Shown: piece by piece, positions 15,664-24,487 of the stretch | Position numbering within the stretch: the stretch's first letter is position 1 | Layout of the letters: each line of letters starts with the position of its first letter | Assembly: GCF_005543295.1 (NCBI RefSeq) | Contig: NZ_SRSG01000009.1 | Span: 1 to 64,000 of the forward strand | Reading direction: 5' to 3' | Length of the DNA: 64,000 nucleotides | Source of the DNA: Halalkalirubrum salinum | GTDB lineage: Archaea; Halobacteriota; Halobacteria; Halobacteriales; Haloferacaceae | Notes under the pieces: generated by a model | Database searches by the model: none | The model's input: the letters and a program-made list of their open reading frames with translations, nothing else | Told to the model about the DNA's origin: nothing | Position numbers and translations under genes: made by a program

Positions 15664-16581
15664 CTATCGATCGGTCCCGGTCTGTGGACCGCCGCGAATA
15701 AACCCAATCAGCTCGTTGGCCACCCGCACCGGCTCTTCGTGCAAAACCCAGTGTGTCGCCATATCGAGCATACACACATTTCCGTCCTCACAGAGATCGA
15801 TGCTTTCCCACGCCATCGACTGTTTCAAGAATTCGTCTTTTGCGCCCCAGATGACGAGCGTCGGCACCGTAACCATTGAGTCGACGGCGCTCGGGCGGTG
15901 GCGAACGATCGCGCGATACCAGTTAATCATCGACCTGAAGGCATCGGGTTGGGACCACGCCTCGCGGTATCGCTCGAAGTCCTCCACAGTAAACGTCCCC
16001 GGCTGGCTCGTCGATCGCATCGATCGGACGATCCCACGGTAGTTTCCAAGTTGTGACAGCGTCTCGGGCACGACCGGCAGCTGAAACGCGAGGAAGTACC
16101 AGCTTTTCAGCCGCTGTTCCCAGCTTCGGCTGAGGGTTCGCTCCATCACGGTCGGGTGCGGGACGTTGACCGCACAGAGCTTCGAGACACGGTCAGGATA
16201 GTGGAGCCCAACCCACCACGCCACCGCAGCCCCCCAGTCGTGGCCGGCGATCACCGCAGTGTCGCGATCGGCGGCATCGATGAGCCCGACAACGTCGGCA
16301 GCTAATTCGTCGATGTGATACGAGTCGATTCCCGGGGGCTTGTCGCTTCGATTGTAGCCGCGTTGGTCGGGAACAACGACCCGGTAGCCCTCGTTGACGA
16401 GTGGGCGGATCTGGTTGTGCCAGCCGTACCAAAACTCCGGGAAGCCGTGAAGCAACACGACGAGCGGCCCGGATTCTGGGCCAGCCTGTACGGTGTGTAG
16501 TTCGATTCCGTTGGTCTCGACGAATACCGACTCCCCGAGCACGTCGGACGGAATCGACGCCGATCGCGAAGACTCAGACAT
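15664..16581 (-). CDS. Alpha/beta hydrolase (epoxide-hydrolase-like)
   Basis: A 305-residue alpha/beta-hydrolase. It shows the oxyanion motif LHGFPEF, the strand VVVPDQRGYNRSDKP, the nucleophile elbow GHDWGA (Asp nucleophile, as in epoxide hydrolases and dehalogenases), and a C-terminal acid/His pair in VIWGAKDEFL and MATHWVLHEEP. The Asp nucleophile and HGFPE pattern favour epoxide hydrolase or fluoroacetate-dehalogenase relatives over esterases. The gene stands alone and is convergent with idi. The start MSESSRS is preferred over nine codons further upstream. Confidence 0.85.
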   Translation of the reverse strand: MSESSRSASIPSDVLGESVFVETNGIELHTVQAGPESGPLVVLLHGFPEFWYGWHNQIRPLVNEGYRVVVPDQRGYNRSDKPPGIDSYHIDELAADVVGLIDAADRDTAVIAGHDWGAAVAWWVGLHYPDRVSKLCAVNVPHPTVMERTLSRSWEQRLKSWYFLAFQLPVVPETLSQLGNYRGIVRSMRSTSQPGTFTVEDFERYREAWSQPDAFRSMINWYRAIVRHRPSAVDSMVTVPTLVIWGAKDEFLKQSMAWESIDLCEDGNVCMLDMATHWVLHEEPVRVANELIGFIRGGPQTGTDR

Positions 16582-16661
16582 AGGTGTACATATATCGCAG
16601 ACCGGCAAATAGCTGCCTCCAGAAGCGAGCCCGCCGAGGCGTCAAGGAGGCGATCGCGGGG

Positions 16662-16982
16662 CTACGTTGCGGCGGTCATCGACCAGACGGCAACCAGCCC
16701 GAGGATCACCGCGGGGATGAGCGGCAAGACGAGGAAGGTCGCCACGAAGCCGAGCCCGAAGCCCGGCAACACAGTCGGAAACAGGTAGATCGCGCCAGGG
16801 ATCACGAGGAAACAGCTCACGACCGCGGCGACGAGGATCCACCCCTGTGCACCAAAGCCGGTTGGCTCGGGCTCCGCGGGCTCCGATTGGCGATCGCCAT
16901 CTGTGTCGCCGCTCACGGCGTCGTCGGGGCGGTGAACGTACCCCCCGTCGGATGTCGTCTCGGGGTCGTCGTTAGCGCTCAC
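16662..16982 (-). CDS. Two-helix membrane protein of unknown function
   Basis: A 106-residue protein with an acidic, Pro-rich cytosolic N-terminus (about 1-45) and two hydrophobic segments (about 47-68 and 74-100). It overlaps the end of the upstream dehydrogenase gene by 11 bases, so the two are co-transcribed. Small acidic-tailed proteins like this are frequent in haloarchaea; I do not recognise a named family and no catalytic motif is present. Confidence 0.65.
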   Translation of the reverse strand: MSANDDPETTSDGGYVHRPDDAVSGDTDGDRQSEPAEPEPTGFGAQGWILVAAVVSCFLVIPGAIYLFPTVLPGFGLGFVATFLVLPLIPAVILGLVAVWSMTAAT

Positions 16983-18018
16983 TGTCTGGAATTACCACTA
17001 CCTTGCCAAAGCCCTCACGGTTTTCCAACAGCTCATGACCACGGGCAGTTTCGCTCATCGGCAGTGTCTCTCGAATTCGTGGGGAGAAGGTCCCGTCCCA
17101 GACGAGCGAGAGCACGTCGTCGAACTGGCCGGGCGTCGCCATCGTCGAGCCGATCACCGACAGCTGGTTGCCGAAGATTCGGTGTAGCCCTGCACCGGGA
17201 TTCGGGCCGGTCGTCGCGCCGCAGGTGACGATCCGTCCGCCTTTCGCCAGCGACTTGAGCGAGTCAGGGTAGGTCGCTTCGCCGACGTGGTCGACAACCA
17301 TGTCGACGCCGCGGCGACCTGTCCGAGAGCGAATCTCGTCGGCAAAGTCGTCGGTCGTGTAGTCGATGACGTGATCCGCACCGCAGTCTTCGGCGTGTCG
17401 GCGCTTTTCAGCGGTCGAGGCTGTCGCGTACACGGTCGCGCCAGCGTGGGCAGCGATCTGCACTGCGGCGTGGCCAACGCCACCGGACGCGCCCACCACG
17501 AGCACCGACTCGCCTGCTGAGAGATCGCCACGATCGACGAGCATCCGCCAGGCGGTGCCAAAAACGAGCGGGACAGCAGCGGCGGTTTCCCAGTCGACAT
17601 CGTCTGGAACGGCGACGAGGTTGTCTTCAGCGACGACAGCGTACTCGGCGTGAACGCCGGGGAGATGTTCGCCGAGGATCTGGTAGCGAACACACAGCGT
17701 CGGATCGCCGGCTCGGCAGAACTCGCAGGTTCCACAGGAAACACCCGAGGTCACCGTGACGCGATCGCCCGGCTCGAACCGCGAGACGTTCTCCCCGACG
17801 CGATCGACGATCCCCGCCGCGTCACTGCCGGGTGTGTGCGGCATCTCGAGGTCAAGCCCAGGCAGTCCTCTGCGAGTCCAGACGTCGAGGTGATTGAGCG
17901 CCCCGGCTTTGACGTCGACGCGCACCTCGTCTGGTCCAGGCGTGGGGACTGGGGTTTCGTTGTAGGAGATCACGTCGTGATCGCCGTGTCCGTCGAACTG
18001 AACAGCCATCATCGTCAT
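16972..18018 (-). CDS. Medium-chain zinc-type dehydrogenase / quinone reductase
   Basis: A 348-residue MDR-superfamily oxidoreductase. The catalytic zinc region GALNHLDVWTRRGLP and the structural-zinc loop with four cysteines (CGTCEFCRAGDPTLC) are present, followed by the Rossmann motif GASGGVGHAAVQ (about 170-181) for NAD(P)H. The sequence pattern is that of zinc-binding alcohol dehydrogenase or quinone oxidoreductase; substrate unknown. I chose MTMMAVQFDGHG because the 27 codons upstream are not protein-like. It is followed by an overlapping small membrane-protein gene. Confidence 0.88.
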   Translation of the reverse strand: MTMMAVQFDGHGDHDVISYNETPVPTPGPDEVRVDVKAGALNHLDVWTRRGLPGLDLEMPHTPGSDAAGIVDRVGENVSRFEPGDRVTVTSGVSCGTCEFCRAGDPTLCVRYQILGEHLPGVHAEYAVVAEDNLVAVPDDVDWETAAAVPLVFGTAWRMLVDRGDLSAGESVLVVGASGGVGHAAVQIAAHAGATVYATASTAEKRRHAEDCGADHVIDYTTDDFADEIRSRTGRRGVDMVVDHVGEATYPDSLKSLAKGGRIVTCGATTGPNPGAGLHRIFGNQLSVIGSTMATPGQFDDVLSLVWDGTFSPRIRETLPMSETARGHELLENREGFGKVVVIPDSER

Positions 18019-18144
18019 AGAGTACGATCTGCGGCACCCGACAAAACAGTACGGGAGACGCGAGGGGTAAGCAGTGAAGATTTTTGAACCATGATTCAAT
18101 CACTAGGCTAGACCGGGAGCGAGTCGTTTCGATCGCCGAGTAAT

Positions 18145-18152
18145 GTTTATAC
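18145..18152 (+). promoter_or_regulatory. TATA box of the vapBC module
   Basis: TGTTTATAC ends about 25 bases before ATG 18176. It overlaps a short inverted repeat (ATAC-AATC-GTAT, 18149-18160) that could be part of an autoregulatory operator for the ribbon-helix-helix antitoxin. Confidence 0.5.
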
Positions 18153-18175
18153 AATCGTATAGGCTATGTGGAGGT

Positions 18176-18400
18176 ATGAGCACCGATCGACAGTCTGTTC
18201 CGGTTTCCCTCCCACCAGAACTGGTTGAGCGTCTCGATAGACTCGTCGACGACGGCGTCTTCGGGTCACGGTCGGAAGCGCTCCGTTACGGTGCTCGGCT
18301 CGTCGTTCGAGAAGAGCAGCTAGAACGCCTCCACGAACAGGCAGGCAGCAAAGCGAAAAAGGACGTTGAAGAAAGGCTCGATCGAAAACGTGTATCTTGA
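18176..18400 (+). CDS. vapB: VapB-type ribbon-helix-helix antitoxin
   Basis: A 74-residue protein with an N-terminal ribbon-helix-helix DNA-binding region (RQSVPVSLPPELVERLDRLV, then GSRSEALRYGARLVV) and a charged C-terminal helix (EQLERLHEQAGSKAKKDV) that would wrap the toxin. The ATG follows GGAGG closely. It overlaps the next gene by 11 bases. Expected role: neutralise the PIN-domain toxin and repress the shared promoter. Confidence 0.82.
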   Translation: MSTDRQSVPVSLPPELVERLDRLVDDGVFGSRSEALRYGARLVVREEQLERLHEQAGSKAKKDVEERLDRKRVS

Positions 18401-18776
18401 CCTCGACGTCATCCTTGCGGAGCTGAAAGCCGATGACTGGTTGGCGAGTGACGTCGATATCGATTCGATCGAGGATCCGAAGACGTCGGTTGCGACCGGT
18501 ATCGAACTCCAGTACGTGATGGAAGATGTGTGGGATCGGCACCGCGTCGTTCGGGCCCATCAAGAGATCACTGAGAAAAACATCGAACTGGTACCGCTGA
18601 CCAGCGACGCACTGGCCGCCGCTGCCGATCTCAGAGCACAGTACGACGCACTCAATGTATTCGATGGCGTGCATCTCGGTAGTGCGGCTGTCCTCGACGA
18701 ACCGATTGTTTCAACCGATACGCTGTTCCCTGAGATCTCGGAAGTCGAACATATCGATCCCCGCAATCTCGAATAG
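18390..18776 (+). CDS. vapC: VapC-type PIN-domain ribonuclease toxin
   Basis: A 128-residue PIN-domain protein. The conserved acidic residues for the metal site are visible: Asp4 in YLDLDVI, Glu39 in TGIELQY, Asp92 in NVFDGVHLGSA and Asp110 in IVSTD. Families like this cleave tRNA or rRNA when freed from the antitoxin. I chose GTG 18390, giving the typical PIN start (V/M)YLDLDV and overlapping the antitoxin's stop; a TTG at 18366 is also open. All active-site residues are intact, so the module is likely functional. Confidence 0.82.
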   Translation: MYLDLDVILAELKADDWLASDVDIDSIEDPKTSVATGIELQYVMEDVWDRHRVVRAHQEITEKNIELVPLTSDALAAAADLRAQYDALNVFDGVHLGSAAVLDEPIVSTDTLFPEISEVEHIDPRNLE

Positions 18777-18842
18777 AGACATACAATTGGAGGCAGCCGT
18801 TGGTCCCGATCGGTTTTGTATCCCGCGCGTGTATCACACCGC

Positions 18843-19511
18843 ATGAGCGATCACACAGAGCACAGCGATGAGGGTGATGAACACGATCATGGGGAGGACG
18901 ATCACAACGGACACGAGCACGGCGAACACGACCACCACAACGGACAGGATGATCACAGCCATGAGCACCACGGCAACCACAGCCACGACCACCACGGCAA
19001 CCACAGCCACGACCACCACCATCACGACGTTTCAGACGTCGGGATCGCCGTCGTCACCGTTTCGTCCTCGCGGAGTCTCGATGACGACCCCGCCGGGGAT
19101 ATACTCGCTACCGAACTCGAGGCGGCGGGACACACGGTGGTCACCCGTGAGCTGGTGCGCGACAGCTTCGACGGGATTCAGTCTGCGATCGGGAACCTCT
19201 CGAACCGCGGGGACGTCGGAGCGATCGTGACCACCGGCGGGACGGGCGTGACGCCAGACGACGTGACGATCGAGGCCGTTTCAGACTTTTTTGAAAAGGA
19301 ATTGCCCGGATTCGGCGAGCTGTTTCGATCGCTCTCGCGCGAGGAGATCGGTACGCGAGTTGTCGGGACGAGGGCGACCGCAGGAGTGACCACAGACGGG
19401 ACCGTTGTCTTTTCACTCCCAGGCAGCGAAAACGCCGTACAGCTTGGGGTTGAAGAGATTATTCTCCCAGAGGTTGGCCACCTCGTTGGGCTTGCGGGCC
19501 GCGAGGAGTAG
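18843..19511 (+). CDS. moaB: MoaB/MogA-family protein with a His-rich N-terminus
   Basis: A 222-residue protein. The C-terminal 160 residues form a complete MoaB/MogA molybdopterin-binding domain (VGIAVVTVSSSR, TTGGTGVTPDD at about 130-140, LPGSENAVQLGVEEIILPE), which adenylylates molybdopterin before metal insertion. The first 62 residues are an unusual His/Asp tract with 24 histidines, partly encoded by a perfect 24-base tandem repeat (18966-19013). The tract could store or deliver metal, by analogy with His-rich tails of nickel and cobalt chaperones; this is inference. The gene is monocistronic. Confidence 0.88.
   Translation: MSDHTEHSDEGDEHDHGEDDHNGHEHGEHDHHNGQDDHSHEHHGNHSHDHHGNHSHDHHHHDVSDVGIAVVTVSSSRSLDDDPAGDILATELEAAGHTVVTRELVRDSFDGIQSAIGNLSNRGDVGAIVTTGGTGVTPDDVTIEAVSDFFEKELPGFGELFRSLSREEIGTRVVGTRATAGVTTDGTVVFSLPGSENAVQLGVEEIILPEVGHLVGLAGREE
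18966..19013 (+). repeat. Perfect 24-bp tandem repeat in the His-rich tract
   Basis: Two identical 24-base units beginning CACCACGGCAACCACAGCCA lie head to tail inside moaB, encoding HHGNHSHD twice. The following CACCACCATCAC is a partial third unit. Such a repeat can expand or contract in frame and change the number of histidines. Confidence 0.85.
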
Positions 19512-19575
19512 ACGACGTGAGGCTCGTCGAACTGCCCTAATAACAGAGAGACCGCAACGGTTGTCGATTCGCGGT

Positions 19576-19583
19576 CTTTTAAG
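19576..19583 (+). promoter_or_regulatory. TATA box for ilvD
   Basis: TCTTTTAAG lies about 28 bases before ATG 19607, at leaderless spacing. Confidence 0.5.
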
Positions 19584-19606
19584 CCCGTCGGGCATAACCG
19601 ATCGGT

Positions 19607-21352
19607 ATGAGCAAACAAGAGCCACGGCCGGATTCCGACCGGTTCGCCGGCCGTAAGGAGGACAATCTCCGAAGCAAAGACGTGACCGAAGGGGCCGAAC
19701 GCGCGCCGCATCGGGCGATGTTCCGCGCGATGGGATTCGACGACGAGGACCTCTCCTCGCCGCTTGTCGGCGTGGCGAACCCGGCCGCAGACATCACACC
19801 GTGTAATGTTCATCTCGACGACGTGGCCGACGCCGCGATCGCCGGCACTGACGCGGCGGGCGGCATGCCGATCGAGTTTGGGACGATCACGATTTCGGAT
19901 GCGATCTCGATGGGGACCGAGGGAATGAAAGCGTCGCTCATCTCCAGAGAGGTGATCGCCGACTCAGTCGAGCTCGTCTCCTTCGGCGAGCGGATGGACG
20001 GACTCGTCACCGTTGCCGGCTGTGACAAGAACCTGCCCGGCATGATGATGGCCGCGATCCGAACTGATCTCCCGTCGGTGTTTCTGTACGGCGGCTCGAT
20101 CATGCCCGGTCACCACGACGGCCGCGATGTGACGATCGTCCAGGTGTTCGAAGGCGTCGGCGCGTACGGACAGGGCGATATGGACGACGAGGAACTCGAC
20201 CAGCTCGAACGCACCGCCTGTCCAGGCGCGGGCTCCTGTGGTGGGATGTTCACCGCAAACACGATGGCGTCGATCTCGGAGGCGCTCGGGCTCGCGCCGC
20301 TCGGCAGCGCCTCTGCGCCCGCAGAGGTCGACGAGCGCTACGAAGTCGCCGAACGGGCCGGCGAACTCGTCCTCGAGTGCATCGAGAACGATCGCCGCCC
20401 GTCGGACATCCTCTCACGGGAGTCCTTCGAGAACGCGATCGCCGTCCAGACCGCGATCGGCGGCTCGACGAATGGCGTCTTGCACCTGCTCGCGCTCGCC
20501 GCCGAGGCGGGCGTCGACCTCGCGATCGAGGACTTCGACGAGATCTCCAGACGGACCCCGAAGATCGCGGATATGCAACCCGGCGGCCAGAGCGTCATGA
20601 ACGATCTCCACGAGCTCGGCGGCGTGCCGGTCGTCATCCGGCGGCTGCTGGAGGCGGGACTCATCCACGGCGATGCGATGACTGTCACCGGCCGGACGAT
20701 CGCCGAGGAGCTCAAAACCCTCGATCTTCCAGACGACACAGCCATTGAAGCGGACTTCCTCTATACCGTCGAGGAGCCAAAACAGGCCGAGGGCGCGATC
20801 AAGATTCTCACTGGGAACCTCGCCCCGGACGGCGCGGTGTTGAAAGTCACCGGCGACGACGCGTTCCACCACGTCGGTCCCGCGCGGATCTTCGAAGACG
20901 AAGAGGACGCGATGGCGTACGTCCAGCGCGGCGACATCGAATCCGGCGACGTGATCGTCATCCGCAACGAAGGCCCGAAAGGCGGTCCAGGAATGCGTGA
21001 GATGCTCGGTGTCACCGCTGCGGTAGTCGGCGCGGGCCACGAAGACGATGTGGCATTGCTCACCGACGGACGGTTCTCTGGGGGGACCCGTGGGCCGATG
21101 ATCGGTCACGTCGCACCCGAGGCCGCAATCGGCGGACCGATCGGCTTACTCGAGGACGGCGACGAGGTGACTGTCGACATTCCGAGCCGAGAGCTGTCGG
21201 TCGATCTCAGTGAGACAGAACTCGAGTCTCGCCGCGAGGAGTGGGAACCACCAGCACCGCAGTACGACGGCGGGATCCTCGCAAAGTACGCCCGAGACTT
21301 CGGCTCGGCAGCCGACGGGGCGATCACGAACCCTGGGCTCAAAAACGAGTAG
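19607..21352 (+). CDS. ilvD: Dihydroxy-acid dehydratase
   Basis: A 581-residue iron-sulfur enzyme that dehydrates 2,3-dihydroxy-isovalerate and 2,3-dihydroxy-3-methylvalerate in valine and isoleucine synthesis. Cluster and active-site cysteines are present in [20 protein letters not shown] and [16 protein letters not shown], and the C-terminal signature [11 protein letters not shown] is intact. The length is typical. No other ilv or leu gene is adjacent; it precedes an HTH_10 regulator on the same strand by 48 bases, but that gene has its own TATA box. Confidence 0.96.
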   Translation: MSKQEPRPDSDRFAGRKEDNLRSKDVTEGAERAPHRAMFRAMGFDDEDLSSPLVGVANPAADITPCNVHLDDVADAAIAGTDAAGGMPIEFGTITISDAISMGTEGMKASLISREVIADSVELVSFGERMDGLVTVAGCDKNLPGMMMAAIRTDLPSVFLYGGSIMPGHHDGRDVTIVQVFEGVGAYGQGDMDDEELDQLERTACPGAGSCGGMFTANTMASISEALGLAPLGSASAPAEVDERYEVAERAGELVLECIENDRRPSDILSRESFENAIAVQTAIGGSTNGVLHLLALAAEAGVDLAIEDFDEISRRTPKIADMQPGGQSVMNDLHELGGVPVVIRRLLEAGLIHGDAMTVTGRTIAEELKTLDLPDDTAIEADFLYTVEEPKQAEGAIKILTGNLAPDGAVLKVTGDDAFHHVGPARIFEDEEDAMAYVQRGDIESGDVIVIRNEGPKGGPGMREMLGVTAAVVGAGHEDDVALLTDGRFSGGTRGPMIGHVAPEAAIGGPIGLLEDGDEVTVDIPSRELSVDLSETELESRREEWEPPAPQYDGGILAKYARDFGSAADGAITNPGLKNE

Positions 21353-21368
21353 TTCCCGGAGGGAGCTA

Positions 21369-21377
21369 CGTTTTTAT
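21369..21377 (+). promoter_or_regulatory. TATA box for the HTH_10 gene
   Basis: GTTTTTATC lies about 28 bases before ATG 21401, suggesting separate transcription from ilvD. Confidence 0.45.
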
Positions 21378-21400
21378 CTACCGACGCGTTTGGTAGGGTA

Positions 21401-22060
21401 ATGAGTGTCCGTGTCGAGTTTAGCGTCCCTGCCAGCGCCTGTGCACTCGGCCGATCGCTTGGTGGCAATCCCGAGTTGTCGATAGAACTCGATCGGATCG
21501 TCCCGACCGACTCGACGATCATGCCCTTCTTTTGGCTCTGGGGGCCCGATGTCGAGTCGTTCTATGCGGCCGCCCGCGAAGAGCCAGCGATCGAGACGCT
21601 TACCATCATTGATGAGGTCGACAACGGAGCGCTGTTTCGTGCGCAGTGGAATCCCGATGCGGTTGGAACGCTCCGGTCGATCACGGACACCGACGGTGTG
21701 CTTCTTGACGCGCGTGCGGACATGACTGGCTGGGCTTTCGAGGTCCGCTTTGCAGACAGCGAACAGACGAGCCGGTTTCGAGAGCTGTGTGCGAAACGCG
21801 ATGTCCCGATGCAGGTGATCCGCGTGCGTACCGGCGCAGAAGGGCCGACACACGATGGCTATCGGTTGACTGACGAACAAGCAGAAGCGCTCGCCGCAGC
21901 GTATCGGCTGGGCTTTTTCACAGAGCCCCGATCGGCAACACTGGAAGAGCTTGCTGACGAACTCGGCATCTCACCACGCGCGGTCGCCGGCCGGCTTCGG
22001 CGCGGACAAGCAACACTGCTCGAAGAAACTGGGCTCGCTGAAGTTGCGGCTGTGCAGTGA
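21401..22060 (+). CDS. HTH_10 (Bat-type) transcriptional regulator
   Basis: A 219-residue protein. The C-terminal HTH_10 domain (about 160-215) reads LTDEQAEALAAAYRLGFF, then LEELADELGISPRAVAGRLRRG. The N-terminal sensor-like region (about 1-155) matches the bacterio-opsin-activator type that lacks a PAS/GAF module. Target unknown; neighbours are ilvD on the same strand and the lactate-utilisation genes convergent with it. Confidence 0.85.
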   Translation: MSVRVEFSVPASACALGRSLGGNPELSIELDRIVPTDSTIMPFFWLWGPDVESFYAAAREEPAIETLTIIDEVDNGALFRAQWNPDAVGTLRSITDTDGVLLDARADMTGWAFEVRFADSEQTSRFRELCAKRDVPMQVIRVRTGAEGPTHDGYRLTDEQAEALAAAYRLGFFTEPRSATLEELADELGISPRAVAGRLRRGQATLLEETGLAEVAAVQ

Positions 22061-22276
22061 GACGGAAACTGCGGAAGAAATCGCACCGGTTACAAATCGA
22101 TTCTCTTGGGGGGTGCCTGCAACGACGACAAGAGGGTATTCTTCGCAGCGGTGCCCGAGGTCCGCTGTCACCCCCCTGTGTCAGCTATACCTATGGCTCC
22201 GTTCTGATTGGGCCTATCCGTTCAGCGCTGAATCCGTTTATATACCGCCGGGAGTTGCCGCCGATCGAGACGACAG

Positions 22277-24487
22277 TCAGGCAGCCGGATCAATCACCAT
22301 CACAGGATGTTCGCTCTCCCGGGACAGCAGATCAGACAGCTGTTCGACACAGGAGGTGCCACTGGCAACGACCCGCCGATCGCGCGCCGGTTCGCGCTCG
22401 AACTGCTCGCGGAGCCGATCGCCGACATCCATGCTCAGCTCGTAGTACTGGCGTTTGTATCCGAAGCTGCCGGCCATACCACAGCACTCGACGTCGCTTT
22501 CGAGCACGTCGTATCCGAGTTCCGAAAGCACCGCGGTCGTATACACCTCGAGCCCGAGCGTTCGCTGTTGGCAGTGGGCGTGATATGCGATCGCCTCGCT
22601 ACCCGACCGTAACTGATCTGGATCCGCGCCGTTTTCGAGCAGTCCGTAAATGTACTCGAACAGCTCGTAGCTGTTCGCCGATAGTCGCTCGTACGACGGC
22701 GCAGGCAGCAGCCGCTCGTACTCCCGATCGAACATCGCCAGGTCGGAGGGTTCGATGACGACGACGTCCCGGCCGGCGTCGATCGGCTCTGCCAGTGCCG
22801 CAAACACCTCGCTTGCGCGGCGATCAGCCGTCGACACCATCCCCTGCGACAGCGGGGCGCGGCCGCTTTCTGGGACCGATGGAATGGTCACGTGGACATC
22901 GAGCGCTTCGAGCACGCGGACGGCTGCCTTCCCGCGATCGACGGCGACGTGGTTCGTATACACGTCTGCGTACAGGACAACTTCTCTGTCGGCGTCGGCA
23001 AGCGATACCTGACAGCCGCCGCGGCTGGCAAACCATCCCCGAAGCGTCTCCCGTTCGAATGAGGGAAGCTCACGCCGGCTATCGATACCGACGAGCCGCT
23101 CCATCGCCGATCGAACGGGACTGAGTGAAGCGATCGCGTTCGACAGCGGTGCGGTCGCACTCCCGAGTTTCGCGAGCGTCCCGTAGTTGCCAAAGAGACG
23201 TTTCTGGAGGTCAATTCCGCTCGGTTCCTCGTCGGGGACGAGCTCTTCGTAGAGGAACTCAAAGCGGCTCGGATCCCCGCCGCGGTTGAGCCGATCGCGG
23301 ACAACGGTGTTGATCCACGGGATGTCGATCCCCACCGGGCACTGGTTGACACACCGCGAACAGCCAGTACAGAGGTCGTTGAACGTGGCCGCCGAATCGT
23401 AGCCATGGACGCCGGCTTCCCAGCCGGTCGCGATGCCGCCGGAGTACGTCTCCCCACCGAAGGCGTGGCCACCGACGCTCTGGAAGTTCGCACACGAGTT
23501 CGCACACGCCGAACACCGAATACAGTACAGTGTCTCTCGCAGATCATCGTCTTCGCGCATGGCCATCCGGCCGTTGTCGATCAACACGAGGTGGAACGCA
23601 CGGTCGTCGTCGCGATCGGCGAACGCCACGTCCGGCTCGTCAACGTCGACAACTGGGGAGTCGACCGGTGGGGTGAGAAGCGAAATATAGGAGGTAATGT
23701 CCTGGCCGGTTCCCGATCGACCGATCAGCTCGATGAACGGCGAGAGGTCTTCGACGGACGGGACGATCTTTTCGACTCCAGCGACAGCAACGTGCGTGTC
23801 GGGGACAACAGCTGTTTTTCGGGCATTACCCTCGCTCGTGACAAGCATAATTGTGCCCGAGTCGGCGGTAATGAAGTTCGCGCCGGTCATCCCGACGTCG
23901 GCCTCGCGGATTTGCTCGCCGAGCTTCTCGCGGGCGAACATGGTGAGTTCTTCAGCGGTTTCGAGGGGCTCGTCGGGATCGAACAGCTCGTTGAACAGGC
24001 GGGCGATCTCCTCGCGGGACTTGTGGATCGCGGGCGCGACAATGTGTGAGGGCGCTTCGTCGGCCAGTTGCAGCACCCACTCGCCGAGATCGGTCTCGAC
24101 GACATCGACGCCATCAAGTTCGAGCGCCTCGTTAACCTCGAGTTCCTCGCTCGTCATGGATTTGGATTTGACGAGCCGATCGGCCTCGGCCTCCCGAGTC
24201 ACCTCGCGAATGTAGCGGTTCGCGTCGGCTGCATCGCTTGCGAGATAGACTGTTCCGCCGTTGGCCTCAACGCGCGCGGTGAGTTCATCGATGAGTTCAG
24301 GCAGCCGCTCGATTGCGTCTGATTTGATCTCGCGCGCGCGGTGTTTTAGTTTCTCGTAGTCCTCAAGATCAGCGACGGAGTCGTAGCGACCCTGGTTGAA
24401 TCCGAGTGTGTTCTCCTCGACGGCTGCGCCCTCAGTTCGAAGCAGGTGGCGGATGCGATCGGCCGTCGCCTCGCGGGCGTCACTCAT
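22277..24487 (-). CDS. LutB-LutA fusion: lactate-utilisation iron-sulfur protein
   Basis: A 736-residue fusion. Residues about 60-290 form the LUD domain; two ferredoxin motifs follow (Cys322/325/328/332 in CIRCSACANSC and Cys373/376/379/383 in CTGCSRCVNQC). The C-terminal LutA-like part (about 490-736) has a complete second CCG domain (AHCQQRTLG, ECCGMAGSFGYKR, SGTSC). The first CCG-like domain has lost its cysteines: the usual CCGRP reads ESGRA and the usual EPSC reads EPSD. The protein is expected to carry electrons from L-lactate oxidation. Its start overlaps the end of lutC by 4 bases (one operon, lutC first). Confidence 0.88.
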   Translation of the reverse strand: MSDAREATADRIRHLLRTEGAAVEENTLGFNQGRYDSVADLEDYEKLKHRAREIKSDAIERLPELIDELTARVEANGGTVYLASDAADANRYIREVTREAEADRLVKSKSMTSEELEVNEALELDGVDVVETDLGEWVLQLADEAPSHIVAPAIHKSREEIARLFNELFDPDEPLETAEELTMFAREKLGEQIREADVGMTGANFITADSGTIMLVTSEGNARKTAVVPDTHVAVAGVEKIVPSVEDLSPFIELIGRSGTGQDITSYISLLTPPVDSPVVDVDEPDVAFADRDDDRAFHLVLIDNGRMAMREDDDLRETLYCIRCSACANSCANFQSVGGHAFGGETYSGGIATGWEAGVHGYDSAATFNDLCTGCSRCVNQCPVGIDIPWINTVVRDRLNRGGDPSRFEFLYEELVPDEEPSGIDLQKRLFGNYGTLAKLGSATAPLSNAIASLSPVRSAMERLVGIDSRRELPSFERETLRGWFASRGGCQVSLADADREVVLYADVYTNHVAVDRGKAAVRVLEALDVHVTIPSVPESGRAPLSQGMVSTADRRASEVFAALAEPIDAGRDVVVIEPSDLAMFDREYERLLPAPSYERLSANSYELFEYIYGLLENGADPDQLRSGSEAIAYHAHCQQRTLGLEVYTTAVLSELGYDVLESDVECCGMAGSFGYKRQYYELSMDVGDRLREQFEREPARDRRVVASGTSCVEQLSDLLSRESEHPVMVIDPAA

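Noticed and set aside
18966-19020. A CRISPR-like repeat array
   Set aside because: The repeats are contiguous without spacers and encode the His tract of moaB in frame.
18843-19511. A nickel/cobalt chaperone (HypB or SlyD-like) because of the His-rich head
   Set aside because: No GTPase or FKBP motifs; the C-terminal domain is clearly MoaB/MogA.
20414-21109. A 231-codon minus-strand frame within ilvD
   Set aside because: Antisense shadow of a conserved enzyme; no domain or promoter.
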